The notes under the pieces were generated by a model that did no database searches, was not told the DNA's origin, and saw only the letters and a program-made list of their open reading frames with translations. 64,000 nt of DNA from Betaproteobacteria bacterium (GTDB lineage Bacteria; Pseudomonadota; Gammaproteobacteria; Burkholderiales; Burkholderiaceae_C), in assembly GCA_016716535.1 (NCBI GenBank), contig JADJWD010000002.1, forward strand, positions 496,001 to 560,000, read 5' to 3'. This document shows, piece after piece, positions 1 to 11,179 of the stretch (positions are counted from its first letter, which is position 1; each line of letters opens with the position of its first letter). The position numbers and the translations under genes were made by a program.

Positions 1-33
1 GTCGGCGACGAGTGCGGTGGGATCGCGCGTCAT
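1..33 (-). CDS. response regulator, 5' end only (partial)
   Basis: The first 11 codons of a minus-strand gene leave the window at base 1 (ATG at 33-31, reading MTRDPTALVAD). The start overlaps the stop of the upstream histidine kinase in an ATGA arrangement, which indicates translational coupling. A LytS-type kinase is normally followed by a LytTR-type response regulator, so that is the inferred identity. Nothing in the 11 residues proves it. Confidence 0.4.
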   Translation of the reverse strand, partial: MTRDPTALVAD

Positions 34-1109
34 CGCGAAGCTCCCGCTGGCTGCACGACGATCTCCGCGCGCAGCCCGTGCGGGCGGTTCTCGGTGAGCC
101 GCAGCTCGGCACGCGCCCCGTATTGGCCGGCGAGCCGCTCGCGCAGGTTGGCCAAGCCCGTGCCAGGCGCGGCGTGTTCGCCGAGGCCCGGCCCCGTGTC
201 GCTGACCCACAGGTGCAACGCGCCCGAACTGCTGTCGCGGCGCGTGCCGACCTCGATGTCGGCGCCGTGCTCGGCGGGGTCGGCGCCGTGCCGGACGGCG
301 TTCTCCACCAGCGTCAAGAGCGCCATCGACGGAAACGGCTCGGGGTGCAGCGCCGCGTCGGTGGCGAGCGTGTGGCGCAGTCGGTCGGGCATGCGCATCG
401 CCATCAGCTCGAGGTAGGCGCGCACGAGCGCGAGTTCGCGGCCGATCGTCGCCTCGCCTTCGTGCAGCCGAGGCATCGCGGCGCGCAGGTAGGCGATCAG
501 GCTTTGCAGCACCGGCGCGGCGCGCGGCGAGCCGCTTTCGACCAGTGCCTGCACGTTGGCCAGCGTGTTGAAGAGGAAGTGCGGCTCGATCTGCGCCGTC
601 AAGAGCGCGAGCCGCGCATCGAGCGCCTGCCGCTCGAGGCGGCTGCGCTCGAGCTCGAACTCGAGCGCCTGCGAGCGCGCACGCGCCTCGCGTTCGCGCA
701 CCAGCGCCGTCAGCGTGACGATGAGCCCGAGCACGAGCCCCGCGCAGGCGATCAGCACGAAGCCCATCAGGTGCCGCTCGCTGCGCATGAAGGCGGCGAG
801 GTCGCCGCCCAGCGCGCCGAGGTAGACGACGAAGGTGCCGAGCGGTGCCGCCAGCGCGACGGCCACCAGCGTGAACAGCCACCGCGGCAGCCAGCGCGGC
901 AGCCGGTGCTCGGGCAGATGCTGCGCCGCGACGAAGGTCAGCAGCATCAGCATCGCGACGAGCAGCGTGCGCCCGAGCAGCACCGGGAACGACACGAAGA
1001 TCGGCGAGAAGACCACCGCTGCGACGAGGCCGAGGCCGACCGCCACGCCGATGTTGCCGGCGCTCAGCGAGGCGGTGAAGCGGCGGCCGGGGCCCGGGGT
1101 GGAGGACAT
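30..1109 (-). CDS. sensor histidine kinase, LytS/YehU type
   Basis: A membrane histidine kinase of about 359 residues. The first 140 residues hold four hydrophobic segments with no large periplasmic sensor. A short coiled coil rich in Arg and Glu (about 140-170) follows. The His_kinase (PF06580-type) motif QIEPHFLFNTLANV carries the phospho-accepting His. The C-terminal ATPase domain shows LVENAVRHGAD (N box) and DTGPGLGEH (G1 box). I chose the ATG at 1109; a GTG three codons upstream is possible, and neither has a clear ribosome site. The stop overlaps the next start by 4 bases, so this is a two-component pair. The signal is unknown. Confidence 0.88.
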   Translation of the reverse strand: MSSTPGPGRRFTASLSAGNIGVAVGLGLVAAVVFSPIFVSFPVLLGRTLLVAMLMLLTFVAAQHLPEHRLPRWLPRWLFTLVAVALAAPLGTFVVYLGALGGDLAAFMRSERHLMGFVLIACAGLVLGLIVTLTALVREREARARSQALEFELERSRLERQALDARLALLTAQIEPHFLFNTLANVQALVESGSPRAAPVLQSLIAYLRAAMPRLHEGEATIGRELALVRAYLELMAMRMPDRLRHTLATDAALHPEPFPSMALLTLVENAVRHGADPAEHGADIEVGTRRDSSSGALHLWVSDTGPGLGEHAAPGTGLANLRERLAGQYGARAELRLTENRPHGLRAEIVVQPAGASR

Positions 1110-1226
1110 GCCGGGCACGATAACAACGCGCCGCGCGGCGCGCCAAGCGGCGTGCGACGAGGGCCCGGATCGGGCGCGCAGGAGGCGGGTTTCCGGGCGC
1201 CGGAAGCCCGCGCGGCTGGCTGGAGG

Positions 1227-4193
1227 CTAGAGCCCCAGCCGCGGCAGCGGCGCGGCGAGCGCGCGCTTCAGCGTCTCGGCGCTGTCGGCGAGGTGGGCGC
1301 GCGTGTCGGCGTCGATGTCGGTGCGGCGCGCCGCCGTCTCCAGCCGCGGCAGCAGCGTGCGCGCCTGGTCGCGCAGCACGGCGCGCGCGTCGACGCGCGG
1401 GGCCGGCCGCAGCGCCATGAAGGCGAGCCGGTTCAGGTGCTCGCGCTGCAACTCGCGCCGCGCCGGCGTGATCGCCCCGCCGCTGGCGAGTTCGCCCCAC
1501 ACGTCGTTCATCAGCCGGTCGTACAGCTCGCGCAGTTGCAGCGCCTCGGCCGGGTGGTCGTACTTGCCGACGTTGTCGAGCACGCGCTGCGCGACCCACT
1601 CGCTCATCAGGTAGCCGAGCACGGCGCGCTGCAGTTCGAGCAGCCGGCCGGGCAGCGAGTAGTCGGTGGGCGCGCCGATCTCGGCCCGCTCGAGGTAGTC
1701 GGGGGCCAGCCGCCGCTGCAGCGGCGCCGAGATCTTCAACCCGTCGGCGGCCAGCACGGCGCTGCCGATCACCTCGAGCGCGGCGCGTTGCAGCGAGGCC
1801 GGCACCGGCTGCAGCGGGTCGCGCCCGCTGCCGGGGTAGTCGCGCAGCGTGCGCACGCCGCCGACCTGACGCACCAGCACGCCCACGGCGCGCGCCGCGT
1901 CGCCGAGCGCGTAGTTCAGCGAGCGGCGCAGCACCGCGTAGTCGCGGTCGGGCGAAAGCGGGCGTGTCTCCTGGCGGCGGAAGAGGTCGCGCGCGATCTC
2001 CACGCGCTTGGCGGCAAAGGCGATCGGGTCGTCGCCGAGGTCGAGCTGGATCGTCTCGGGGTCGATGCCGAACCAGGCGTCCTCGTCGGTGCCGTAGGCC
2101 AGCAGCGGCTCGTTGCTGCGTGCCGCGATGGTCTGCAGCATCGCGCGCTCGTCGGCCTCGCTGGCGCCGGGCGGCGCCGGCTTGTAGGCGTACTCGACGG
2201 CCCAGTAGTCGTACGGGCCGAGCGTCGTCGTGAACGGCGTGCCGCCGCTCTGCCCCGGGCTCGGCAGGTTGACGGCGTTGTATTCCATCACGCTGCCGGT
2301 GGTGCCGTTGACGCGCGTGAACTCGGGGTCGGAGAGTTGCGCCTCGGTGTAGACGCGCGAAGCGCGGAAGTTGTGGCGCAGGCCGAGCGCATGCCCGACC
2401 TCGTGCATCAGCACGTCCTTGATGTAGTCGAGCACGAACTGGTGCGCTTTCGGGCTGTCGGGCTCGAAGTCGCCGCGCGCCTCCATCAGGTCGAGGGCGT
2501 AGCTGAACTGCTCGGAGGCCAGCGCGCTGTACTGGCACAGGCGGTGGTCGTGGCCGGCGTGAATGCCGTGAGTGGCGTGCGCGGCGTCGCTGCCGGGCGC
2601 TGCGATCGGTGTGGCCGTCGGCGCGGCGATCTGGCCCGCGAACGACGGCGCCCCCGCGGTCGCGCCGAGCTGCGGCGGCGCCATCGCCGCCAGCGACGCG
2701 CCGCCGGCCGTGGAAGCCACCGCCTCGAGCACCTGCGTGCGGATGCCGCGCACGGCGCGCGCCGCCAGGCCTTCCAAGGCGATGTCGGCGTCGAGGATCT
2801 CGCCGCTGCGCGGGTCGACGTGGCTCGGGCCGATGGCGCCGAAGGCCGGCTCGGCGTTCATCATCCAGCGCACCGAGGCGACGCCGAAGTCCAGCGTGTC
2901 GAACGCCGCGTCGTCGGGCTGCTGCTTGACGACGATCGCGTCCTTGAAGCCGATGCGCTCGAAGGCCTTGTTCCACTCCAGGATCGCGGCGCGCACCGTG
3001 TCGCGGTAGCCGTGCGGCACGTTGCGGTCGATCCAGAAGGTGATCGGCTTCACCGGCTCGGACTGCGCCGCGGCCGGGTCCTTCTTCTCGAGCCGCCAGC
3101 GGTTGACGAGGCGCTGGCGCGGCGTCAGCGCGAGGTCGTTGCCGAAGTCCAGCCGCGTGCTCGTGAACAGGCCCAGCCGCGGGTCGGCCTGGCGCACGGC
3201 CATCGGCTTGTCGGGCAGCGGCGCCAGCGAATAGTGCAGGCCGACGAGCATGCTGCGCGAATCGGGCAGGTGGCGTGGCACCGAGGGCCCGTTGGCGCCC
3301 GCCGGCAGGTTGACGAAGCCGGCCGCGTTGATGCTGGCGGTGTAGTAGTGGTTGACGGTCTCGAGGACGACCGCCTCCTTGGAGCTGCGTGCCGCGGTGA
3401 TCGTGCTGTTGCCGCGGTCCAGGCCGTAGCCCTGGCGGAAGGCGCGCTGCAGCAGCATGCCCACGCCGAGCATGTCGCTGATGAAGAAGCTGTTGGCTTC
3501 GACGAGGACCGACTTGCGCTCGGGGTGCGGCTGGCTGGCGACGCCGGCCACGCCGAGCAGGCTGTGCGAGTAGCTGTCGGCCACCGCGCGGGCTTCGGGC
3601 GTGCCCGGCGGCGCCACGATGTCGGTGTTGCGCGCCTGCAGCCGCACGGTGTTGTGCACGCGCACGAACTCGACGAGCTGCGGGCCGCCGGCGCCGTTGA
3701 CCGGGTGCGCCATCAGGCCGCCGAGCACCCAGGCTTCGCCGATGCCGCTCTTGATCTTCGGGCTCAAGAGGAACGGCTTGCCGAACTGCGCCGGCGCCAG
3801 TTCGATCCAGACCTTCTCGTCCTTCTGCCACAGCGCAAGCGGGCCGTCGATGCGCTTCGCGTCGCGCACGACGTTGGCAAAGGGCGGCGGGCCGCCGGCC
3901 GCGCTGGGCGTGGCCGTGGGCGCCGAGGCCGCAGTGGACGGCGAGGACGCCGCGCCGTTGCCCGGCGCGCGGGCGCCGAGTCCGCCGGTCCCCCCGGCTG
4001 CGTTCGCGGCCGCCGTGCGCGCGTCGGGCAGGCGGGCTTCGGTCTGGGCCGGCTTTTCGTTGTTGCCTGCGGTGGGTGCGGTGACCGCGCAGCCGGCGAG
4101 CGTGGCCCCCAACGCGACCGCCAGCGCTGCGGCCAGCGCCGTGGGGAACGGATGACCGGGCAGCGAGGGCAGGGGCAAAGACGTTGGCCGCAT
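1227..4193 (-). CDS. zinc-dependent metalloprotease lipoprotein (DUF5117/DUF5118/met-zincin type)
   Basis: A predicted lipoprotein of about 988 residues. It begins with a signal peptide ending in the lipobox-like LAGC, followed by a Ser/Ala/Pro-rich linker. The middle holds the met-zincin active site HEVGHALGLRHNF, an HExxHxxGxxH zinc site, with the downstream Met turn SVMEYNAVNLPSP. The layout matches large bacterial proteins with DUF5118, DUF5117 and a DUF4953-like catalytic domain, usually 800-1000 residues. I chose the ATG at 4193 over an in-frame TTG at 4208. Substrate is unknown; the location is periplasm or outer membrane. It appears to be monocistronic. Confidence 0.87.
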   Translation of the reverse strand: MRPTSLPLPSLPGHPFPTALAAALAVALGATLAGCAVTAPTAGNNEKPAQTEARLPDARTAAANAAGGTGGLGARAPGNGAASSPSTAASAPTATPSAAGGPPPFANVVRDAKRIDGPLALWQKDEKVWIELAPAQFGKPFLLSPKIKSGIGEAWVLGGLMAHPVNGAGGPQLVEFVRVHNTVRLQARNTDIVAPPGTPEARAVADSYSHSLLGVAGVASQPHPERKSVLVEANSFFISDMLGVGMLLQRAFRQGYGLDRGNSTITAARSSKEAVVLETVNHYYTASINAAGFVNLPAGANGPSVPRHLPDSRSMLVGLHYSLAPLPDKPMAVRQADPRLGLFTSTRLDFGNDLALTPRQRLVNRWRLEKKDPAAAQSEPVKPITFWIDRNVPHGYRDTVRAAILEWNKAFERIGFKDAIVVKQQPDDAAFDTLDFGVASVRWMMNAEPAFGAIGPSHVDPRSGEILDADIALEGLAARAVRGIRTQVLEAVASTAGGASLAAMAPPQLGATAGAPSFAGQIAAPTATPIAAPGSDAAHATHGIHAGHDHRLCQYSALASEQFSYALDLMEARGDFEPDSPKAHQFVLDYIKDVLMHEVGHALGLRHNFRASRVYTEAQLSDPEFTRVNGTTGSVMEYNAVNLPSPGQSGGTPFTTTLGPYDYWAVEYAYKPAPPGASEADERAMLQTIAARSNEPLLAYGTDEDAWFGIDPETIQLDLGDDPIAFAAKRVEIARDLFRRQETRPLSPDRDYAVLRRSLNYALGDAARAVGVLVRQVGGVRTLRDYPGSGRDPLQPVPASLQRAALEVIGSAVLAADGLKISAPLQRRLAPDYLERAEIGAPTDYSLPGRLLELQRAVLGYLMSEWVAQRVLDNVGKYDHPAEALQLRELYDRLMNDVWGELASGGAITPARRELQREHLNRLAFMALRPAPRVDARAVLRDQARTLLPRLETAARRTDIDADTRAHLADSAETLKRALAAPLPRLGL

Positions 4194-4380
4194 GGAGGGG
4201 GATAGCAATATCCGCGCCGGAAGCGGCGCTGCGGCCCATTGTTGACCAACGCCCGGCGCGCGGGGGGCGCGACGAGGTTACGGCGCGCAAGAGCGCACAC
4301 CGCGCCGAACACAACGCTGGCGCGGCGCCGCCAGTAATGGCGCGTAATGGCGGGCCGCGCGCTGGAGATGCGGGAATGCG

Positions 4381-4396
4381 CTGCCGCGCGCGGCAG
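4381..4396. repeat. perfect 16-bp palindrome downstream of ettA
   Basis: CTGCCGCGCGCGGCAG is its own reverse complement. It lies 24 bases past the ettA stop, in the 226-base gap before the metalloprotease start. It has no loop and no T-tract, so it is at best a weak terminator element. Confidence 0.3.
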
Positions 4397-4419
4397 CGGC
4401 CCCGGCCCGCCCGGCGCCG

Positions 4420-6084
<1,665 letters not shown>

Positions 6085-6161
6085 GGGATGCGGTGTGAGG
6101 TGCGGCTTGGGGAAACCGCGGATTATCCGACGCCGGGCGCATCCCGCGCCTGGCGCGGTTC

Positions 6162-6998
6162 TCAGCCGCCGCGCGGCCCGGCCGCCTCGAGGCAGCGCCG
6201 CAGATGCGCCAGCAGCTCGTGCTCGGGCAACGGGCGGATCAGGTACTCGTCGGCGCCCAGCTCCAGGCCGCGCTGGCGCGAGGTGTCGTCGCGTGCCGAC
6301 GCGGTGAGGAAGATGAACGGCAGGTCGCGCGTTGCCGCATCGGCGCGCAGCCGTCGCAGCAGTTCGAAGCCGCCGCCCTCGGGCATCACGACGTCGGAGA
6401 TCACGAGGTCGACGCTGCGCGTTTTCAGCAACGCCAGCGCCTCGCTGACGCTGCGCGTGGGAAGCAGCTGATAGCCGGCAGCCTCGAACAGCTCGATCTT
6501 GTAGGCGACGTTCGTCGGCCCGTCGTCCACCGTCAGCAGCACACACGGCTGGCGCGGCGCGCGCAGGTGCTGGGCCAAGCCGTCGCCGGCGCCGTCGGGC
6601 ACGCCCTTGTGCGGCAACGGCGCCGCGGCGCTGCCGGGCAACAGCGGCTGCAGCGCGGCCATGAAGCCCGCCGGGTCGATCGGCTTGGGTACATGCATGT
6701 CGAAGCCGGCGGCCAGCGCACGCTCGTTATCGCCGACCATCGCGTAGGCCGTCACCGCGACCAAAGGCACGCGGCCGAGCACCGGGTCGGCGCGCAGGCG
6801 GCGCGCGACCTCGTAGCCATCCATGCCGGCCATCTGGATGTCGCAGACGATGAGGTCGGGGCGCTGCCCGCGCGCCAACGCCAGGCCCTCGGCGCCGTCG
6901 CGCGCCACCAGCACCTGGTGCTGCCAGGCCTCGAGCAGGTAGGTCATCAGCTCGAGGTTCACCGGGTTGTCCTCGATGACGAGGATGCGGGCAGGCAT
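6162..6998 (-). CDS. response regulator with two receiver domains
   Basis: A 278-residue protein of two CheY-like receiver domains with no DNA-binding or enzymatic output domain. Domain 1 (about 4-120) begins ILVIEDNPVN and has the phospho-acceptor Asp in IVCDIQMAGMDG and the conserved Lys in VPKPID. Domain 2 (about 150-270) has the acceptor Asp in VISDVVMPEGGG, but its conserved Lys is replaced by Arg (YLIRPLPE), which could weaken phosphorylation-dependent switching. The gene begins 4 bases after the PAS histidine kinase stop, so the two form an operon. It probably acts as a phosphorelay or protein-protein output. Confidence 0.9.
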   Translation of the reverse strand: MPARILVIEDNPVNLELMTYLLEAWQHQVLVARDGAEGLALARGQRPDLIVCDIQMAGMDGYEVARRLRADPVLGRVPLVAVTAYAMVGDNERALAAGFDMHVPKPIDPAGFMAALQPLLPGSAAAPLPHKGVPDGAGDGLAQHLRAPRQPCVLLTVDDGPTNVAYKIELFEAAGYQLLPTRSVSEALALLKTRSVDLVISDVVMPEGGGFELLRRLRADAATRDLPFIFLTASARDDTSRQRGLELGADEYLIRPLPEHELLAHLRRCLEAAGPRGG

Positions 6999-7002
6999 GG
7001 CT

Positions 7003-8574
7003 TCAGGGCTCCGCAGGAGGGCTCCCGCCGGCAGCGGCTGGCGGTTCGATGCGCGGCAGGCGCAGGCTGAAGCGGCTGCCGACGCCCGGTTCGCTTTGCA
7101 CGCGCAGGTCGCTTTGCATCAGCTCGGCGAGCTTGCGCGACAGGTGCAGGCCGAGCCCGGTGCCCTCGGCCGGGCGGCGTGCCTGCGCGCCGACCTGCAT
7201 GAAGGGCTGGAAGAGCCGCGCCTGGTCTTCGGTGCTGATGCCCACACCTTCGTCGGCGACGGCGAGTTCCACGACGCGCTGCCCGTCACCGTTGGAGGCG
7301 TTGGCGCGCGCCTCCAGCCGCACGATGCCGCGCTGGCTGAACTTGACCGCGTTGGAGCCGAGGTTCAGCACGATCTGCTGCAGCGCGCGCCGGTCGGCCT
7401 GCACGTGCAGCTCGCCGCCATCGGTGGCGACGATGATCGTCAGGCCCTTGGTCGATGCCGCCGGGCGCAGCGTCGCCGCCGCCTCTTCGAGCACCGCCAG
7501 GCAACGCACCGGCTCGAGCGTCAGCTCGACGCGGCCGGATTCGATCTTCGCCAGATCCAGGAGGTCGTTGATCAGCGACAGCAGGTGCTGGCCGCTGGAC
7601 TGCACGAGCGTCAGCTGGCGCTCCTGCGCCGCGTTCAGCGGCCCGGGCAGCTTCATCAGCATCAGGCCGGTGAAGCCGATGATCGCGTTCAGCGGCGTGC
7701 GCAGCTCGTGGCTCATCGTCGCCAGGAACAGGTCCTTGGCGCGGATCGCGCGCTCGAGCTCGTCGTTCTTCTCGCGCAGCGCCTGCTCGAAGCGCTTGCG
7801 CTCGCTGGTGTCGCGGATGGCGCTCATCACGAGGCGGCCGCTGTCGGAGTCGATCGGGCTGAGGCTGATCTCGACGGGGAACTCCTCGCCGTTGCGGCGC
7901 ACCCCGTGCAGCTCGAGCCCCAGGCCCATCGGGCGCATGCGCGGCGCGTCGAGGTAGCCGGTGCGGTGGCGCACGTGCGCGGCGCGCAGGCGCGCGGGCA
8001 GCAGCGCCTCGATCGGCTCGCCGATGATCGCCGCCGGCTCGTGGCCGAACATCTCGCGTGCGCGGCCGTTGAACAGCACGATGCGGCCGATGTCGTTGAC
8101 GATGACGATCGCGTCGGGCGCGTGCTCGAGCAGCCCCTGGTAGCGCGCCTGCACGAGCTGCGCGTCGCGCTGCACGCGCAGCGCCGTCACGTCCGACAGC
8201 GCGGCGACGAAGAAGAGCGCGCCGCCGGGCCCCGGGCGCGCGCGCAGCGACTCGTTGACGTGCACGAGCAGCCCGTCGCGGCGGCGGCAGATGCGCTCGC
8301 GCAGCACGGTCTGGCCCTGGCGCGCGCGTTCGAACACCGCCGACGAATCGCGGCCGCCGAGCGTGCCGGCGACCAGTTCGTCCAGCCGCTGGCCCAACGC
8401 CTCGGCGGCTGGGTAGCCGAAAACCTCTTCGGCGCCGGCGTTCCACCATTGCACGCGCTGCGTATCGTCGAGCACGACGAGGGCCCCGGGCGAGACGCCC
8501 AGGGCCAGCTCGGCCAGATCGACGGCCGGATCCCCGGATGATCCGCTCGATGGCGGACCGGCTCTTTCCTGCAT
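7003..8574 (-). CDS. PAS-domain sensor histidine kinase
   Basis: About 523 residues with no transmembrane segment, so probably cytoplasmic. Two PAS domains come first (about 25-140 and 150-270; the second contains GLLEHAPDAIVIVNDIGRIV and NGEEFPVEISLSPID). A HisKA domain follows with MSHELRTPLNAIIGF carrying the phospho-His. The HATPase domain has NLGSNAVKFS, ADEGVGI and EGTGLGLHLSRKL. I chose ATG 8574 because GGGAG lies five bases upstream; the GTG at 8607 lacks this. The partner is the REC-REC protein directly downstream. The input signal is unknown. Confidence 0.9.
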   Translation of the reverse strand: MQERAGPPSSGSSGDPAVDLAELALGVSPGALVVLDDTQRVQWWNAGAEEVFGYPAAEALGQRLDELVAGTLGGRDSSAVFERARQGQTVLRERICRRRDGLLVHVNESLRARPGPGGALFFVAALSDVTALRVQRDAQLVQARYQGLLEHAPDAIVIVNDIGRIVLFNGRAREMFGHEPAAIIGEPIEALLPARLRAAHVRHRTGYLDAPRMRPMGLGLELHGVRRNGEEFPVEISLSPIDSDSGRLVMSAIRDTSERKRFEQALREKNDELERAIRAKDLFLATMSHELRTPLNAIIGFTGLMLMKLPGPLNAAQERQLTLVQSSGQHLLSLINDLLDLAKIESGRVELTLEPVRCLAVLEEAAATLRPAASTKGLTIIVATDGGELHVQADRRALQQIVLNLGSNAVKFSQRGIVRLEARANASNGDGQRVVELAVADEGVGISTEDQARLFQPFMQVGAQARRPAEGTGLGLHLSRKLAELMQSDLRVQSEPGVGSRFSLRLPRIEPPAAAGGSPPAEP

Positions 8575-8790
8575 CGGCACTCCCGCGGTGGGTGAACGCC
8601 GCGGCACCGTGATGCCGGCAACCTGGCGTCCCGAGGATCGACGCCGGCGTGCGGCATCGTTTCCCGACGCGCAGAATGCTCCGCAGCGGGTCCGCGGGTG
8701 TCAACCGGCAGCCGCGGACAACCTTGCGTTTGTCCCGAATGGCCCTACTTGGGTCCCATCTTCGAGCCCCACAAAATGACGAGGAACGAC

Positions 8791-9201
8791 ATGAACTCAC
8801 CGGCCACGACCATCGAGGCGTCGCAATCGCTGGTGCGCGTGTCGCACCTGATTTATGCGCTGCATGCGCTGGGCCTCGGTATCGGCGCCTTTGGCGCGGC
8901 GACGGTCCTTGGCTCGTTCCTGTTCGGCTGGCCGTCGATCATCGCGGTGATCATCGGCTACGTGAAACGCGGCGAGGCCCAGGGCACCTGGCTCGAGACG
9001 CACTTCCGCTGGCAGATCCGCACCTTCTGGTTCGCGCTCGTCTGGGCGGTCGTGATCGGCCTCGTATCGCTGCCGCTGACGCTGGTGCTGGTGGGCTTCG
9101 GCACCTGGGTGCTGGGGCTCATCGTGCTCGGTGTCTGGGCCGTCTACCGCGTGGCGCGCGGCTGGCTGCGCCTCAATGCACACCAGCCGATGCCGGCTTG
9201 A
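8791..9201 (+). CDS. small membrane protein, DUF4870/Tic20-like
   Basis: A 136-residue protein with three or four hydrophobic segments: a helix near residues 20-55, then two close helices near 80-125. Charged residues lie in the loop around YVKRGEAQGTWLETHFRWQIRTF. The VKRG..GTW..HFRWQIRTFW pattern resembles small DUF4870-like inner-membrane proteins common in betaproteobacteria. Function is unknown. I chose ATG 8791 because GAGGA lies upstream; an in-frame ATG at 8776 has no ribosome site. It stands alone, divergent from the kinase operon. Confidence 0.75.
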   Translation: MNSPATTIEASQSLVRVSHLIYALHALGLGIGAFGAATVLGSFLFGWPSIIAVIIGYVKRGEAQGTWLETHFRWQIRTFWFALVWAVVIGLVSLPLTLVLVGFGTWVLGLIVLGVWAVYRVARGWLRLNAHQPMPA

Positions 9202-9406
9202 CGGCCGCGCGCCGCGGGGTCACTGCGGCGCCGGTTAGAATCCGGCCCGCGCCGCAGCTCTTCCAGTCGCTGCGGCGCAGTCGCTTCCGACCTGTCGTAC
9301 GGCCTCGCCGTACATCCTTCGCGCCTTCGAGACTGGTTCACCTGCAACGGGTGACCGCGGGCAGCGAGCTTGGCCTTCCCTCCACGGGGGCCGCAATCCT
9401 CTCCAA

Positions 9407-10957
9407 ATGAACTTCTCCGAACTCGGCTTGGCCGAGCCGCTGCTGCGCGCCGTGCGTGAACAGGGCTACGAAACTCCCACCCCCATCCAGGCGCAGGCGA
9501 TCCCCGCCGTGCTGAAGGGCGGCGACTTGCTGGCCGGCGCGCAGACCGGCACGGGCAAGACCGCCGGCTTCACGCTGCCGATGCTGCACCGCCTGGCGCA
9601 CGAGCCGGCGGTTCGCAACCCGCACACCAACCGCGTGAAGATCCGCGCGCTGATCCTGACGCCGACGCGCGAACTCGCCGCGCAGGTCGAGGAGAGCGTG
9701 CGCACCTACGGCAAGTACCTGACGCTGAAGAGCATGGTGATGTTCGGCGGCGTCGGCATGCAGCCGCAGATCGACTCGCTGCGCCGCGGCGTCGACATCC
9801 TCGTCGCCACGCCCGGCCGGCTGCTCGACCACCACCAGCAGGGCACGCTGGACCTGTCGGCCGTGCAGTTCTTCGTCCTCGACGAAGCCGACCGCATGCT
9901 CGACATGGGCTTCATCCACGACATCAAGAAGGTGCTGGCGATCCTGCCTCCCAAGCGGCAGAACCTGCTCTTCAGCGCCACCTTCAGCGACGAGATCAAG
10001 GAGCTGGCCGACCGCCTGCTGAACCAGCCGGCGTTGATCGAGGTGGCGCGGCGCAACGCCACCGCCGACCTCGTCGCGCAGGTCGCGCACCCGGTCGGCC
10101 GCGACCGCAAGAAGGACCTGCTGAAGGAGCTGATCGAGCGCGGCGACTGGCACCAGGTGCTCGTCTTCACGCGCACCAAGCACGGCGCCAACAAGCTGAC
10201 CGACTGGCTCAACGCCAACCGCGTCACCGCGATGGCGATCCACGGCAACAAGAGCCAGGGCGCGCGCACCAAGGCGCTGGCGGACTTCAAGACGGGCGAG
10301 CTGCGCGTGCTGGTGGCCACCGACATCGCCGCGCGCGGCATCGACATCGACCAGTTGCCGCACGTCGTCAACTACGAGATCCCCAACGTGCCCGAGGACT
10401 ACGTGCACCGCATCGGCCGCACCGGCCGCGCCGGCTCGCCCGGCGAGGCGATCTCGCTCGTCTGCCTCGACGAAGAGGACTTCCTGCGCGACATCGAGCG
10501 GCTGATCAAGCGGCCGATCAAGCGTGTGTCGATCCCCGGCTTCGAGCCGCCGGCCGGCGAACGCGCCGAGCCGATCGTGCTCGGCCACCGCATGACGATC
10601 GGCGCCGGCGCCGGTGGGCGGGGTGGCCGTGGCGGCGGCCGCGGCGTACCGCGGCCGGGCTCGCATGGCGGTCCGTCGCCGTCGCATGGCGCGCGCCGCG
10701 ATTCACACCGCGATTCGCACCGCGACTCGCATCGGGAGGGTCCGCGCGACGCTGGCCGCGGGCGTGGGCCGGCGAAGCTGGACCTCGACCTCTCGGCGCC
10801 CGCGCCGCGGCGCGATGCGGGGCGGCCGGCTTCGCCCGGCTCGTCGACGCATGCGCCCGGCGGCCGCGGTGGCGCACCCGGCCGCGGCCGCGGCGGCGAT
10901 GCCGGCCGCCGTGGCCCCGGCGGCCAAGGCGGGCCGCGCCCGGCGCGCCCGCGCTGA
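9407..10957 (+). CDS. rhlE: DEAD-box ATP-dependent RNA helicase RhlE
   Basis: 516 residues. The helicase core (about 1-380) has the Q motif TPTPIQAQAIP, motif I AQTGTGKT, motif Ia PTRELAAQV, DEAD box VLDEADRM, motif III FSATFS and motif VI HRIGRTGRAG. The C-terminal 140 residues are a basic Gly/Arg-rich tail with three 12-bp repeats (10700-10735) coding for a D-S-H-R unit. RhlE-type helicases remodel structured RNA in ribosome assembly and cold adaptation; the tail probably binds RNA. It starts at ATG 9407 and is monocistronic. Confidence 0.94.
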   Translation: MNFSELGLAEPLLRAVREQGYETPTPIQAQAIPAVLKGGDLLAGAQTGTGKTAGFTLPMLHRLAHEPAVRNPHTNRVKIRALILTPTRELAAQVEESVRTYGKYLTLKSMVMFGGVGMQPQIDSLRRGVDILVATPGRLLDHHQQGTLDLSAVQFFVLDEADRMLDMGFIHDIKKVLAILPPKRQNLLFSATFSDEIKELADRLLNQPALIEVARRNATADLVAQVAHPVGRDRKKDLLKELIERGDWHQVLVFTRTKHGANKLTDWLNANRVTAMAIHGNKSQGARTKALADFKTGELRVLVATDIAARGIDIDQLPHVVNYEIPNVPEDYVHRIGRTGRAGSPGEAISLVCLDEEDFLRDIERLIKRPIKRVSIPGFEPPAGERAEPIVLGHRMTIGAGAGGRGGRGGGRGVPRPGSHGGPSPSHGARRDSHRDSHRDSHREGPRDAGRGRGPAKLDLDLSAPAPRRDAGRPASPGSSTHAPGGRGGAPGRGRGGDAGRRGPGGQGGPRPARPR

Positions 10958-10987
10958 TCGCCAAAGCCGTTTGCGCTGAGCTTGCAT

Positions 10988-11008
10988 CGCAGGGCGTGAA
11001 GCCCTGCG
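10988..11008. terminator. stem-loop downstream of rhlE
   Basis: CGCAGGGC and GCCCTGCG form a perfect 8-bp stem around a GTGAA loop, 30 bases past the rhlE stop. There is no T-tract, so it is either a Rho-dependent pause or 3'-end stabiliser, or a weak terminator. Confidence 0.35.
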
Positions 11009-11113
11009 CACGCCTTCGCTCGACATGACGCGCCGGCCCGCCGAACGGCTGGCCCGCAGCGCTCAACCGCCATTGGCGCGGTGCCGAAAACCGGTGAGTC
11101 GATGCCCGCCCGG

Positions 11114-11132
11114 GCGCACGTCGAACGTGCGC
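11114..11132. repeat. inverted repeat upstream of the lipoprotein gene
   Basis: GCGCACGT and ACGTGCGC flank a CGA spacer, ending 47 bases before the ATG at 11180. The position would fit an operator or a leader hairpin. No regulator is encoded nearby, and GC-rich chance pairing is possible. Confidence 0.25.
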
Positions 11133-11179
11133 GCGCCCTGCGGGTGGTCTGTCTCTCACCCGGCCGAACGGAACCCGCC

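Noticed and set aside
12..4205. A 1397-codon plus-strand open frame across the first two genes
   Set aside because: It is antisense to the histidine kinase and metalloprotease, is Arg/Ala/His-rich with no domain motif, and exists because GC-rich codons leave few stops.
10618..10957. Gly-rich repeats at the end of rhlE considered as a separate gene or CRISPR-like repeat
   Set aside because: The units are short and in frame, with no spacers, and form the usual basic RhlE tail.
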